Shown piece after piece: positions 1 through 7,659 of a DNA stretch of 39,814 nucleotides. The stretch covers positions 67,590 to 107,403 of the forward strand of contig JAJSLL010000004.1 of NCBI GenBank assembly GCA_026127935.1, written 5' to 3'. Every line of letters begins with the position of its first letter. Within the stretch, counting starts at the first letter, position 1. The position numbers and the translations under genes are program-made. Origin of the DNA: Thermoplasmatales archaeon (GTDB lineage: Archaea; Thermoplasmatota; Thermoplasmata; Thermoplasmatales; GCA-001856825). Below the pieces are notes generated by a model that made no database searches, was not told the DNA's origin, and was given only the letters and a program-made list of their open reading frames with translations.

Positions 1-83
1 TTTACTTCCCTCATTAGTTTTTTTCTTTGAGCAGTTAGTCTGAAATAATCGCTGATCAGTGTACTTCCATTTAACCTATCCAT
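1..83 (-). CDS. Partial hypothetical protein, N-terminus only
   Basis: An open frame on the minus strand starts with ATG at 83 and runs off the left edge of the window, giving 27 basic, polar residues (begins MDRLNGSTLISDYF). There is no family signature. It lies upstream of nothing else recognisable and would belong to the same integrated element as the integrase. The frame is also open for about ten codons upstream of the ATG. It is too short to be sure it is a gene. Confidence 0.25.
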   Translation of the reverse strand, partial: MDRLNGSTLISDYFRLTAQRKKLMREV

Positions 84-173
84 AACATTCACTTTTCCTT
101 TTGATGATTTGGAGAATTTGCCTCAGATGTGATTTGTTTCCAAAGCAGAAACAATCTTTCAAGTGGGGTTTTG

Positions 174-365
174 TCATTGTTCATTCAACTTACCTTCAAA
201 ATTCAGTCCAGCTAGAACAATGAACCTGCTTAGTGGCAAATGATAGCTCTTAGCTTTTTCAACAAGTTTATCCTTTTCGTCTCTCGTTATTACGGCCCCT
301 ATGAAAGTTCTCGACTTGTTTTGGCTTATCACTTGACTAGTCATAAAATATGAATACATACTCAT
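174..365 (-). CDS. Small ribbon-helix-helix-like protein (63 aa)
   Basis: This small basic protein has a beta-strand-like segment (residues about 22-27, FIGAVI) followed by two helices (TRDEKDKLVEKAKSYH and LSRFIVLAGL). That is the strand-helix-helix layout of CopG/MobC-type ribbon-helix-helix DNA-binding proteins. It is divergent from the 394-aa orphan gene across a 76-bp AT-rich spacer, so it could repress that shared promoter region. Two possible ATG starts (365 and 359) lie just after an AT-rich stretch. It sits in the putative integrated element next to the integrase. The family call is from shape only; a hypothetical short ORF is the alternative. Confidence 0.45.
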   Translation of the reverse strand: MSMYSYFMTSQVISQNKSRTFIGAVITRDEKDKLVEKAKSYHLPLSRFIVLAGLNFEGKLNEQ

Positions 366-414
366 TTATAAATTTTATGTACATTCAAGCTAAATTCTAT
401 ATCTAGTCTAAAAA

Positions 415-424
415 CTTTATATAA
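415..424 (+). promoter_or_regulatory. TATA box for the 394-aa orphan gene
   Basis: The stretch ctttatataa is a good archaeal TATA box. Its centre is about 23-26 bases upstream of the two candidate ATG codons at 442 and 445, so transcription would start at or next to the initiator codon and give a leaderless mRNA. No Shine-Dalgarno sequence precedes the ATG. Confidence 0.5.
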
Positions 425-441
425 CAGCATTAATTATTACT

Positions 442-1626
442 TTGATGATACTCAGGAATGAAGAGATGAGCAGTAGGGAAAGAATCGGGTTGTACATTGA
501 TTATAATCTTTATTCCAAGCTATCAAATCTTAGGTCTATCTATCTACTCAGTGGCAAGAGTTTGCATGACCTACCGGAAATGAATGATGTAATAAGAGCG
601 ATAGTCTATCTTACATCTGTTGAAATTCAACCGAATCTTGATATGGAGTTAATGAAAACAGACAAGTCAGGGAAAGCAAAAATGAACGCAGTGCGGGATC
701 TTATGAAATTGCATATAAATCTTAATCGGGCCAGAAAATCTTTACAAGAAAAAGGTCGGGAAAATGAACTTGATGAGGTCGATAAATTAATGCTTAAATT
801 CTATGAAAAACTTTCAAAAGAATTAGTCACCGGCACCGAAGAATCTGAATATCCTGACAGTGCCTATGTCTCGTATCAGAACGATGGAGATGTTATAGAG
901 AATCCAATAGGTACCCCACAGGTTAAAGGAAAGTCTGTCAGTACTGTGGCTATAATGGATGATTATGATTTAGAAGCCATCGCCACCATAGCAAGAACTC
1001 TCAATAAGATCTCTCTCAGTGAACACTATAAGGACAAGTTAATACCTGAATTTGACGGTGAATTTAACTATACGAAGTCTGAAATTATAAGAGAATGCCT
1101 GACAACGTTCTTTGGTAAATTCAATCAGGCCATTGAAATGAGATTTATCTTTCCAACTTACATCGGGTCCCTGTTCAATCTTTCTCCAATTCTATCTCTC
1201 AAGCTGACATTTAAAAATTCTACCTTAAATACGATGTTCACTGAGGAAGAAAAAGGACAGATAAAAGCCGTTTCAAAGGAGATTCCTACAATAAACAATT
1301 TTATTTCCTTGACGAAATGGGGCAAAAGCAATAAGACCTATCTAAGGGAATTGAGGAAGAACATAGAGCCTGGCTCGTCGAAAAGCCATTTTATTCCAAT
1401 AAACAGCGAGAATTACGGTTTCAGTTATCATAAAGCATTCCTGGGCAACAGTTACATTGATTACATGTTTGGCCAAGGCATTTTTGATTTAATTGATACT
1501 TTCAATTCTTTAATTGCAGAAGAGAATAGGAAAACCTATTTCCGAGTTTTAGAATACAGCTTGGGCAACTTTGTATCACGATTAGAAGCGTTTAAGACAA
1601 CTATCGAATCCCTAGCCCCTCTCTGA
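442..1626 (+). CDS. Orphan 394-aa protein with two RHH-like segments
   Basis: I do not recognise this protein. It is soluble, lysine/glutamate-rich, with no signal peptide, membrane segment, Cys cluster or P-loop. Two segments look like ribbon-helix-helix folds: residues about 14-60 (IGLYIDYNLYSKL then MNDVIRAIVYL) and about 178-228 (ending YTKSEIIRECLTTFF). The C-terminal 150 residues look helical and mixed. Its last 26 bases overlap the 3' end of the convergent integrase. Location between a small RHH-like gene and an integrase suggests a gene of an integrated plasmid or virus, perhaps for replication, partition or mobilisation; that is inference. The start is ATG 442 or 445 from the TATA distance; ATG 466 is also possible. 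Confidence 0.6.
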   Translation: MMILRNEEMSSRERIGLYIDYNLYSKLSNLRSIYLLSGKSLHDLPEMNDVIRAIVYLTSVEIQPNLDMELMKTDKSGKAKMNAVRDLMKLHINLNRARKSLQEKGRENELDEVDKLMLKFYEKLSKELVTGTEESEYPDSAYVSYQNDGDVIENPIGTPQVKGKSVSTVAIMDDYDLEAIATIARTLNKISLSEHYKDKLIPEFDGEFNYTKSEIIRECLTTFFGKFNQAIEMRFIFPTYIGSLFNLSPILSLKLTFKNSTLNTMFTEEEKGQIKAVSKEIPTINNFISLTKWGKSNKTYLRELRKNIEPGSSKSHFIPINSENYGFSYHKAFLGNSYIDYMFGQGIFDLIDTFNSLIAEENRKTYFRVLEYSLGNFVSRLEAFKTTIESLAPL

Positions 1627-2851
1627 ATTTTTTTAATTTTTCCGGATCTGACGAAATATCCTCAAGGAGTGCTATTAGTGCAGAAACTTTAGCATTGTCA
1701 GGAAGGTCATTAAGTAACTTCTTGAACAATGGGTCAACAGCGGCATTAACGCTTACCTGTTTCTCGATCTCTTTCTTCTTTTCCTCCATCTCTATGGCTG
1801 TCTTAATATCAAACGGCATCCAGCAGTTCCTGCAATATTGCGCATCACTCGGATTCAAGGTATGGCATCTAGGACACTCTTTAGGCCTGTCCTCTTTTAT
1901 TGAATCATCTTCATTGACCTTTATTCCATAGGCCTTGAGAATTGCGTTATCCTGGTCCCTGAGTGAGAGATGCACATAGGTCCTCGTCTGCTTGGACCCG
2001 TGAACCCATCCCATCTGAGCTTCGAGGGGAGCCTCGGTTACCTTGCTCGCCAGGATTGTTGCCCTGGTATGACGAAATAGATGGGGATGGATTCTTCTCT
2101 TTATTCCGGCTCTCCTGGAAGTCTGCCTTATTATTGAATAAACGTCTGCATAGGTCAGATTTCTTCCTGAGATCCTTTCGGATAGATTGCAGAAGAGAAA
2201 GGCATTGGGGTCATTCCTCTGAGGATGATTGTCGAGCCATGCCCTTAGATAAGCTATTGAATCTCCTATGATTCTGACTTGCCTGAACCCTGTTTTTCCG
2301 GTTACCTTCAGAAGAGCTCCGAACTCGTCGAAGCTCAGGTCCTTGACCCTCATGTTTATTATTTCCCCTATTCTGCATCCTGAATCATAAAGGACTGAGA
2401 ATAAGGCCCTATCCCTTGCGTTTTTAGAATTGCCTACGAGGGCCTTTATCTCTTCCCTGGTTATGAGGTCATCAGGGGCCTTTCCATTTTCCTTAACCTT
2501 TATTTTCAGTTTAGCTATATTGTCCGGTAGATTCTTCATTTTCCACTTGTAGAACTTCTTGAGCATTGTTATATATGTATCCCTGGTCCAGTCTGAATAG
2601 TCATCACTTGAAAGATGTTCAAGGATTTTTTCAATATCTTCCTCTTTTGGATCCAGAAAACTATCAGGTATCCACTCGGCTACTTTTCTCAATCGCTGAA
2701 TGTAATTGATTCTTCTGATTTCAGATATATTCTCCTTAATCTTAAGGTCATTGACAAATTTTTTTATTTCTCCCTTGATTTTCCCGTTAAATGGCTCATT
2801 TTCAAGTCTTCTCAGCTCATCTTCGATTGTGTAATTGTACGGCTTCACCAT
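1601..2851 (-). CDS. Tyrosine recombinase/integrase with C-terminal zinc ribbon
   Basis: This is a site-specific tyrosine recombinase that would cut and join DNA at an attachment site through a phosphotyrosine intermediate. It has an N-terminal SAM-like core-binding domain (about 28-115) and a catalytic domain with R160 (SGCRIGEI), K186 (VTGK), H257-x-x-R260 (HPHLFRHTRAT), H284 and the nucleophile Y292 (RTYVHL). After the catalytic domain comes a zinc ribbon, C326-x2-C329 and C340-x2-C343, a tail common in euryarchaeal integrases. All catalytic residues are present, so it should be active. The gene begins 57 bp from the 3' end of tRNA-Ser(UGA), the usual place of an integrase in a tRNA-integrated element. 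The gene is not split as in SSV-type integration. XerA-like housekeeping recombinases are the alternative. Confidence 0.93.
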   Translation of the reverse strand: MVKPYNYTIEDELRRLENEPFNGKIKGEIKKFVNDLKIKENISEIRRINYIQRLRKVAEWIPDSFLDPKEEDIEKILEHLSSDDYSDWTRDTYITMLKKFYKWKMKNLPDNIAKLKIKVKENGKAPDDLITREEIKALVGNSKNARDRALFSVLYDSGCRIGEIINMRVKDLSFDEFGALLKVTGKTGFRQVRIIGDSIAYLRAWLDNHPQRNDPNAFLFCNLSERISGRNLTYADVYSIIRQTSRRAGIKRRIHPHLFRHTRATILASKVTEAPLEAQMGWVHGSKQTRTYVHLSLRDQDNAILKAYGIKVNEDDSIKEDRPKECPRCHTLNPSDAQYCRNCWMPFDIKTAIEMEEKKKEIEKQVSVNAAVDPLFKKLLNDLPDNAKVSALIALLEDISSDPEKLKKFREGLGIR

Positions 2852-2907
2852 AATAGTTATACGCCTTTTTGGTACTTATTTCTTCCGGATTCTTACTTCT
2901 GTCAGTA

Positions 2908-2991
2908 CGCCGTGGGGGAGATTTGAACTCCCGATCTCGTGAGAGAACCAGATCTCAAGTCTGGCGCGTTAGGCCGCTTCGCTACCACGGC
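2908..2991 (-). tRNA. tRNA-Ser(UGA)
   Basis: The acceptor stem GCCGTGG pairs with CCACGGC, and the discriminator base is G73. The anticodon stem CCAGA/TCTGG closes the loop CTTGAGA, giving anticodon TGA. A long class II variable arm (TTCTCTCACGAGAT) and a T-arm GGGAG-TTCAAAT-CTCCC follow. CCA is not encoded. The gene is divergent from dph2 with only 38 bp between them. The 3' end faces the integrase, so it is the probable attachment site of the element to the left. Confidence 0.95.
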
Positions 2992-3029
2992 TCAACGGTT
3001 ATTTACGTGATTGATATAACCTTTTACTG

Positions 3030-4028
3030 ATGGATTTTACAGGGGTTTTGAAGAAAATAAAGGAAGATGACAGGTACAAGGCTGCAAAGTCGGTGGCTGT
3101 CCAGCTACCGGAGGGAATGAAGAGAGGAATAGGAGACATCACAAAAGAGTTTAAGGATAAAGAGCTCGTTTTTGTGGGAGATCCGTTTTGGGGTGCTTGT
3201 GACATACCTCAAAACGGGAACTGGGACTTGCTTGTACAGTTTGGACACAGCCCAATTCCTAACCTAGGTTCATTTTCCAATGTGATTTTTGAAGAAATTC
3301 AAGAAGAATTGGATTTTGATATAGATGGTGGAAAAATTCCTTTCCATTCCTTGATCCTGACGTCGAACGTTACTTATTCAAATCAACTTCCGAGAATCAA
3401 GAAGAAGCTTGAGGATTCTGGTGTCACCGTTACTCTGAAGAAGGGGGACTCCAGAGTATTCTATCCTGGTCAGATATTGGGGTGTAATATCTCTACTGCG
3501 AGAGGAACAGAGGAAAACGTCCTTTTCATAGGTGAAGGAGTCTTTCACCCACTGGGAATTGCCCTCGGTTTATCGGAAAAGAGAGTAATAGCCTTTAACC
3601 CGAAGACGGGAGAATATCTCGACATGGAAAGGGAGAAGAGAAAGTTCCTTGCACAGCGGTATAACGCAATTGACATAGCTTCAAGAGCTCAGAAATTCGG
3701 TATCATAGTATCCACCAAGGTCGGACAGACAAGGTACTCCCTGGCGAGGGTGGCTTCAAAATTATTGAATGAAGCTGGAAAAGTATCGTTCATCATTACT
3801 CTTGACCTGGTAAGGGACGAAGAGCTCCTGAATTTCCCAGCTGAAGTGTATATAAATACCGCATGCCCGAGAGTAACCGTCGAGGATTACGGTACCTTCT
3901 CCAGACCAGTCATCACGTTCTATGAGCTCCAGATGGCACTTGATCTCAAAGATAAAAGTAGATATATATTCGATGAAATTGTTATGACAGATGAAATTGG
4001 CAGTACTAGTTTCCGGAAACGGGACTAA
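3030..4028 (+). CDS. dph2: Diphthamide biosynthesis enzyme Dph2
   Basis: Dph2 carries out the first step of diphthamide synthesis: it transfers the 3-amino-3-carboxypropyl group of SAM to a histidine of elongation factor 2, using a non-classical radical SAM [4Fe-4S] cluster. The three cluster cysteines are visible, one per repeat domain: C57 (GACDIP), C152 (LGCNIS) and C279 (NTACPR). The length of 332 aa is normal for archaeal Dph2, which acts as a homodimer. A TATA-like sequence (gatataac) lies in the 38-bp spacer shared with the divergent tRNA-Ser. The 3' end overlaps purN by 38 bp in another frame, so the two genes are probably co-transcribed. Confidence 0.93.
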   Translation: MDFTGVLKKIKEDDRYKAAKSVAVQLPEGMKRGIGDITKEFKDKELVFVGDPFWGACDIPQNGNWDLLVQFGHSPIPNLGSFSNVIFEEIQEELDFDIDGGKIPFHSLILTSNVTYSNQLPRIKKKLEDSGVTVTLKKGDSRVFYPGQILGCNISTARGTEENVLFIGEGVFHPLGIALGLSEKRVIAFNPKTGEYLDMEREKRKFLAQRYNAIDIASRAQKFGIIVSTKVGQTRYSLARVASKLLNEAGKVSFIITLDLVRDEELLNFPAEVYINTACPRVTVEDYGTFSRPVITFYELQMALDLKDKSRYIFDEIVMTDEIGSTSFRKRD

Positions 4029-4578
4029 CCTACAATCCATAATTGATTCTGTCGACGATGGTTACCTCCCTAAAGTACAGATTTCATACGTTGTTTCCAG
4101 CAATCCGGAAGCTTACGCCTTGAAGAGGGCAGAAAGGAAAAAAATCAACACAATAGTTATCCAGAAAAAGGACATTATTTCCACCCTGAAGCCAATTTTC
4201 GAAGAAGTTGACTTGATAGTTCTTGCTGGGTTCCTCTGGATACTTCCCGATGAACTCTTGAATATTCGGCCCATAATCAATGTTCATCCCTCCCTGCTCC
4301 CCCTCTTTGGTGGAAAGGGAATGTATGGAACTAAGGTGAGTATCGCAATTCTAAACAGTGGGATGAAGGTCTCCGGGCCAACAGTTCATCTGGTGACCAA
4401 TGACATAGATGGTGGTCCAATAATATTGCAGAAATGCCTGGAAGTGAGGAACGATGATACTCCTGAAAGTCTTCTGGAAAGAACGCACCCCATAGAGCAT
4501 CAGATACTCATAGAAGCGATCAAACTAATGAGTGAAAAGGAATATAAAATAGAAAGGAAAAGAGTAATCTTTTCCTAA
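3991..4578 (+). CDS. purN: Phosphoribosylglycinamide formyltransferase PurN
   Basis: PurN catalyses the third step of purine synthesis, formylating GAR with N10-formyl-tetrahydrofolate. The N-terminal phosphate-binding loop (VSGNGTNLQ), the catalytic Asn and His in INVHPSLLP, and the Asp-containing loop NDIDGGPII are all present, and 195 aa is the family length. The variant FGGKGMYG after the HPSLLP motif is like that of plant and some other PurN proteins. The start lies inside dph2 with a 38-bp overlap, implying translational coupling. The stop is 2 bp from the stop of the convergent tes gene. Confidence 0.93.
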   Translation: MKLAVLVSGNGTNLQSIIDSVDDGYLPKVQISYVVSSNPEAYALKRAERKKINTIVIQKKDIISTLKPIFEEVDLIVLAGFLWILPDELLNIRPIINVHPSLLPLFGGKGMYGTKVSIAILNSGMKVSGPTVHLVTNDIDGGPIILQKCLEVRNDDTPESLLERTHPIEHQILIEAIKLMSEKEYKIERKRVIFS

Positions 4579-4580
4579 GT

Positions 4581-6323
4581 TTAAGCTATCTTTCTTCCGA
4601 TCGAGTTCTCGTAGTACGCTATTACCTTTGCTTTGTCTTCGTCAGAATACTTCCTGAAGAATTTCTCCTCTTTGAGGATCTTCCCTGTCTTCTCTTCATA
4701 GGCCTTTGGTTCCATGGAGAATCTCCTCTGGGTTGCATCCCTGTAAAGCTCAGGTATAACGTTGAAGGCGCAGAAAGGAACTACCTTGCCGTCTGGCATA
4801 GCGTAGTGGATATCGCATCTCTCCACCCTGTCGACATCGTACGTGTAAGGATCCATGAAGTGCATGAATCCCACGAACATTGACTTGTAGTGGAAAGCTT
4901 TCAGTCCGTGGTAGTCTCCGCCAGTGAATGCTCCGAATATCATTTCCCTCATCTTGAAACCTTCCGGTGCGTGCTTTTCGTCCACGAAAGTATTCAGTTT
5001 TCTCAGGAGTGCAGTCAGTGCAGATGCTTTCTTAAGGGACTTCACTTTGGACTCGTTTATGTCGGTAGACAACTCGTTCAGATACTCGAAAAGCCCTTCC
5101 ACGTCTATGAATTTCGTGATGGGTATGATCGATCCGTCTGGTTGCTTGAATATGTACGTTCCCATTCCGCAAGCGAAGTGAATGCTCAACCTATAGGTAG
5201 GCTTGCCCTTCAATGCTTCTACGAAGTTTGTGACTGCAGTCGTGCTAGGAACCGTGAAGAATGCTTCCCTTCCAATAGCTCCATCAGTCTGTGCTTCGAT
5301 CTTCTTGATGCAGCCTGGTATCGTGACCCTCTGTCTCTCTCTGAGTTTGTCTGGCATTCTTCCAACGAGTGAAACTGGCTGGAAGTTTACGCTTCGAACA
5401 ACGTCAATGTTAGAGAGACCGAACTTAATTATATCTCCAAGCTCACCGTCATTGACTCCACCGATAACCGTCGGAACAAGTACAACTCCAACGTTTGCCT
5501 TTCTGTACGTATTCAGTGCCTCCGGGATTTCCCAGAAGTTCTTTGGATTCGATCTAGGAGTCACACCATCGAATGAAGTGTAGATAACATTTGACCCAGC
5601 GTCACGGCACTTCTCTATAAATTCCAAGTCCCTGGATGCCCTGATGCTGTTTGTATTCAGCTGGACGTGCTCGTATCCCTCTTCCCTCGCGATCTTTATG
5701 ATTTCAGGGAGGTCCTCTCTCATCGTTGGCTCTCCGCCAGTGAGCTGAACTGCGTTGGCACCAACTGGCTTCTCATTCCTCATTCTCCTGAGCATCATCC
5801 TAATTTGGTCTTGGGTTGGCTCGTAAATGGGGTCGTTCTCCTTTGCATAGAAGAAACAGTACCAGCACGATAGATCGCATCTGTTTGTGAGAACTACGTT
5901 TCCCAGTCCAGTGTGGCTCTTGTGTTTGACGCAAAGACCGCAGTGAGTCGGGCAATTGATCTTTTCTGCGGCAAGGCTGATCATAGGGTTCTCAAGTTTG
6001 ATACCCTTGTCAAGCCACTTCTTGGCCTTCATGTACATGTCATAGTCTTCCCAATACTTCTCCTTCGTAACACCGTGTTCCGGGCACTCCTTGATCATTC
6101 TGACCTCGCCGCCCTCTGCATAGACTAGGGCGGGAATCTTCATCCTGTCAAACTTGTTTTCCGCAACACACTCTGGGCACAGAGATGCCGTTACTCTAAT
6201 AGCTAACATACCGGGGTTGATCAAATGGCCGAATTTCTCGTAAACTTCATCCAAATTTTTCATCTTTGAATTTGGACTGATTTCGAATTCCGGAGATAGT
6301 ATGGATTCGAATGCTTGATCCAT
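4581..6323 (-). CDS. tes: Radical SAM tetraether lipid synthase (Tes family)
   Basis: Tes joins the phytanyl tails of two archaeal lipids by sp3-sp3 carbon coupling to form membrane-spanning tetraethers; the family was characterised from M. jannaschii MJ0619. Signs here: a rubredoxin-like N-terminal metal site (C49-P-E-C52 and C80-P-E-H), an extra cysteine group C124-P-T-H-C128-G-L-C131, the radical SAM triad C149-x3-C153-x2-C156 (CDLSCWYC), GGEP at 196-199, and a further Cys region near the C-terminus (VVPFCAFNV). The length of 580 aa is typical. Tetraether membranes are expected in thermoacidophilic Thermoplasmata. A TATA-like TTTAATA about 25 bases upstream suggests a leaderless mRNA. Related radical SAM paralogues exist, so exact substrate is inferred. 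Confidence 0.88.
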   Translation of the reverse strand: MDQAFESILSPEFEISPNSKMKNLDEVYEKFGHLINPGMLAIRVTASLCPECVAENKFDRMKIPALVYAEGGEVRMIKECPEHGVTKEKYWEDYDMYMKAKKWLDKGIKLENPMISLAAEKINCPTHCGLCVKHKSHTGLGNVVLTNRCDLSCWYCFFYAKENDPIYEPTQDQIRMMLRRMRNEKPVGANAVQLTGGEPTMREDLPEIIKIAREEGYEHVQLNTNSIRASRDLEFIEKCRDAGSNVIYTSFDGVTPRSNPKNFWEIPEALNTYRKANVGVVLVPTVIGGVNDGELGDIIKFGLSNIDVVRSVNFQPVSLVGRMPDKLRERQRVTIPGCIKKIEAQTDGAIGREAFFTVPSTTAVTNFVEALKGKPTYRLSIHFACGMGTYIFKQPDGSIIPITKFIDVEGLFEYLNELSTDINESKVKSLKKASALTALLRKLNTFVDEKHAPEGFKMREMIFGAFTGGDYHGLKAFHYKSMFVGFMHFMDPYTYDVDRVERCDIHYAMPDGKVVPFCAFNVIPELYRDATQRRFSMEPKAYEEKTGKILKEEKFFRKYSDEDKAKVIAYYENSIGRKIA

Positions 6324-6342
6324 AGCGCTACAAATTGTGACT

Positions 6343-6352
6343 CTATTAAAGA
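6343..6352 (-). promoter_or_regulatory. TATA box of tes
   Basis: On the minus strand the sequence CTCTTTAATAGAG contains a TATA-like TTTAATA centred about 25 bases before the tes ATG at 6323. The TATA core sits inside a short palindrome (CTCT...AGAG). The transcript would be nearly leaderless. Confidence 0.4.
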
Positions 6353-6369
6353 GCTTTTGTATTTACTAC

Positions 6370-6403
6370 AGCTAAGAAAGGCGGTATTGTATCTTTCCTA
6401 GCT
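6370..6403. repeat. Inverted repeat in the tes/phoU intergenic region
   Basis: The arms agctaagaaag (6370-6380) and ctttcctagct (6393-6403) match at 10 of 11 positions around a 12-base centre. The 323-bp region 6324-6646 holds no gene that I can see. It contains this repeat, the tes promoter, and AT-rich TATA-like stretches near 6416-6424, 6538-6546 and 6604-6613, the last being the likely phoU-like gene promoter. The repeat could be an operator or a small RNA hairpin. Confidence 0.45.
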
Positions 6404-6646
6404 AATAACAGAAATATTTATACTGCCTCTTATTTTATTTGTAGAAATTGGCGCAATAATCTATGTAATCACTGCTGTAACCCGCTGTAGTTGTGCGTAT
6501 AACAATCCCTCTAATCATGATCTTGGAAAATAATTCTTATATAAAGTAACACAATTTTCACACTTCCAAGAAAAGAAGAAATTAGCTCAAAAATAAGACG
6601 GATTATAATATAAGCACATTCTAATATAAGATGAGAATCCATCAGC

Positions 6647-7597
6647 GTGGAAATAAGAAAGATACAGAAAACAGGAGGAAGCACTCTTGTGGTATCACTT
6701 CCAAAGGTCTGGTGTCAGAACTTCGATCTAAAGGTGGGTTCTAAGGTTATGCTCAATTACAACGACAAGGGTGGAATTATGATGGAACCTTTTGAAAAGA
6801 GCCAGACTTCCACCGGAGCCGTGATGGATATCAAGAAGAATGCAGATATGGAAAACGAGATGAGGATGCTGATCTCCAAATACATCCAGGGGGTCAAGAG
6901 AATAAACATCCGGTCAGAGGACAAGAAGGCGATGGATGATGTGATACACAGGTTCCTTGAATTCACCATAGGATTCGAAATCATTGATGAAAAGGCGAAC
7001 GAGGCGACACTGGAGGACCTTATCTCCCTTCCAATGCTCACATTCGAGAAGGGTATGAGGAGAATGGTCACCCTCGTGAGGAGCATAGTGACGGAATCGA
7101 TCAGTGATCAGAAGATCCCACTTGACTACATTCTTCAAAAAGAGGATGAGGTCGACAAATTCAACATTTACATCCAGAGACTTTTCAGCCAGAGTTTGAA
7201 GGATTATTCCGTACTGCAGTTGAACAAGATTTCTTCGTCAGAAGCGCTCTCCTATCTGCTGGTTTCCAGAGCACTGGAAAGGATAGCTGACCACGGATTG
7301 AGAATATACAGGCTCTTAGGACAGAAGAAACTGAACAATTCAGACTTGAAGAATTACATCAAATCTGCCACCGAGATAATGAACAGGTCTATGGAGTACT
7401 TTTTCAAGAAAGATGTGCGCAGCGCAAATCTCGAAATCTCAAAGAAGGAATATTTCAAGAGCGAAAGGGACAACATCAATCGCTCCCTCAGGGATAAAGC
7501 TGACGGGATTCTATTGGCAGAAATACTTGAGGATGCAGAAAGGATCGCTCTGTACTCAACGGATATATGCGAGCTGATAATGGACTACTTCGAGTAA
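6647..7597 (+). CDS. AbrB-PhoU fusion, phosphate-type regulator
   Basis: This 316-aa protein joins an N-terminal SpoVT/AbrB swapped-hairpin DNA-binding domain (residues 1-45, with IQKTGGSTLVVSLPKVW and a GSKVML strand) to a helical PhoU domain (about 95-310, with ALERIADHGLRIYRL-type repeat). The architecture is common in archaea, where it is annotated as a phosphate uptake regulator. PhoU binds metal and restrains phosphate transport in bacteria. No pst or phosphate transporter gene is present in this window, so the target is unknown. The start is GTG at 6647; a TATA-like box (tataatataag, 6604-6613) lies upstream and no in-frame ATG is better placed. Confidence 0.88.
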   Translation: MEIRKIQKTGGSTLVVSLPKVWCQNFDLKVGSKVMLNYNDKGGIMMEPFEKSQTSTGAVMDIKKNADMENEMRMLISKYIQGVKRINIRSEDKKAMDDVIHRFLEFTIGFEIIDEKANEATLEDLISLPMLTFEKGMRRMVTLVRSIVTESISDQKIPLDYILQKEDEVDKFNIYIQRLFSQSLKDYSVLQLNKISSSEALSYLLVSRALERIADHGLRIYRLLGQKKLNNSDLKNYIKSATEIMNRSMEYFFKKDVRSANLEISKKEYFKSERDNINRSLRDKADGILLAEILEDAERIALYSTDICELIMDYFE

Positions 7598-7659
7598 GGA
7601 GCAATATATCGAGTGACGAATGGTAGTGAACAAGACTGTTAAAAAAGAGATGAATTGAA

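Noticed and set aside
4890-5873. Several long plus-strand frames opposite the tes gene
   Set aside because: They lie fully antisense to a gene with complete radical SAM motifs, show no family features and have odd composition.
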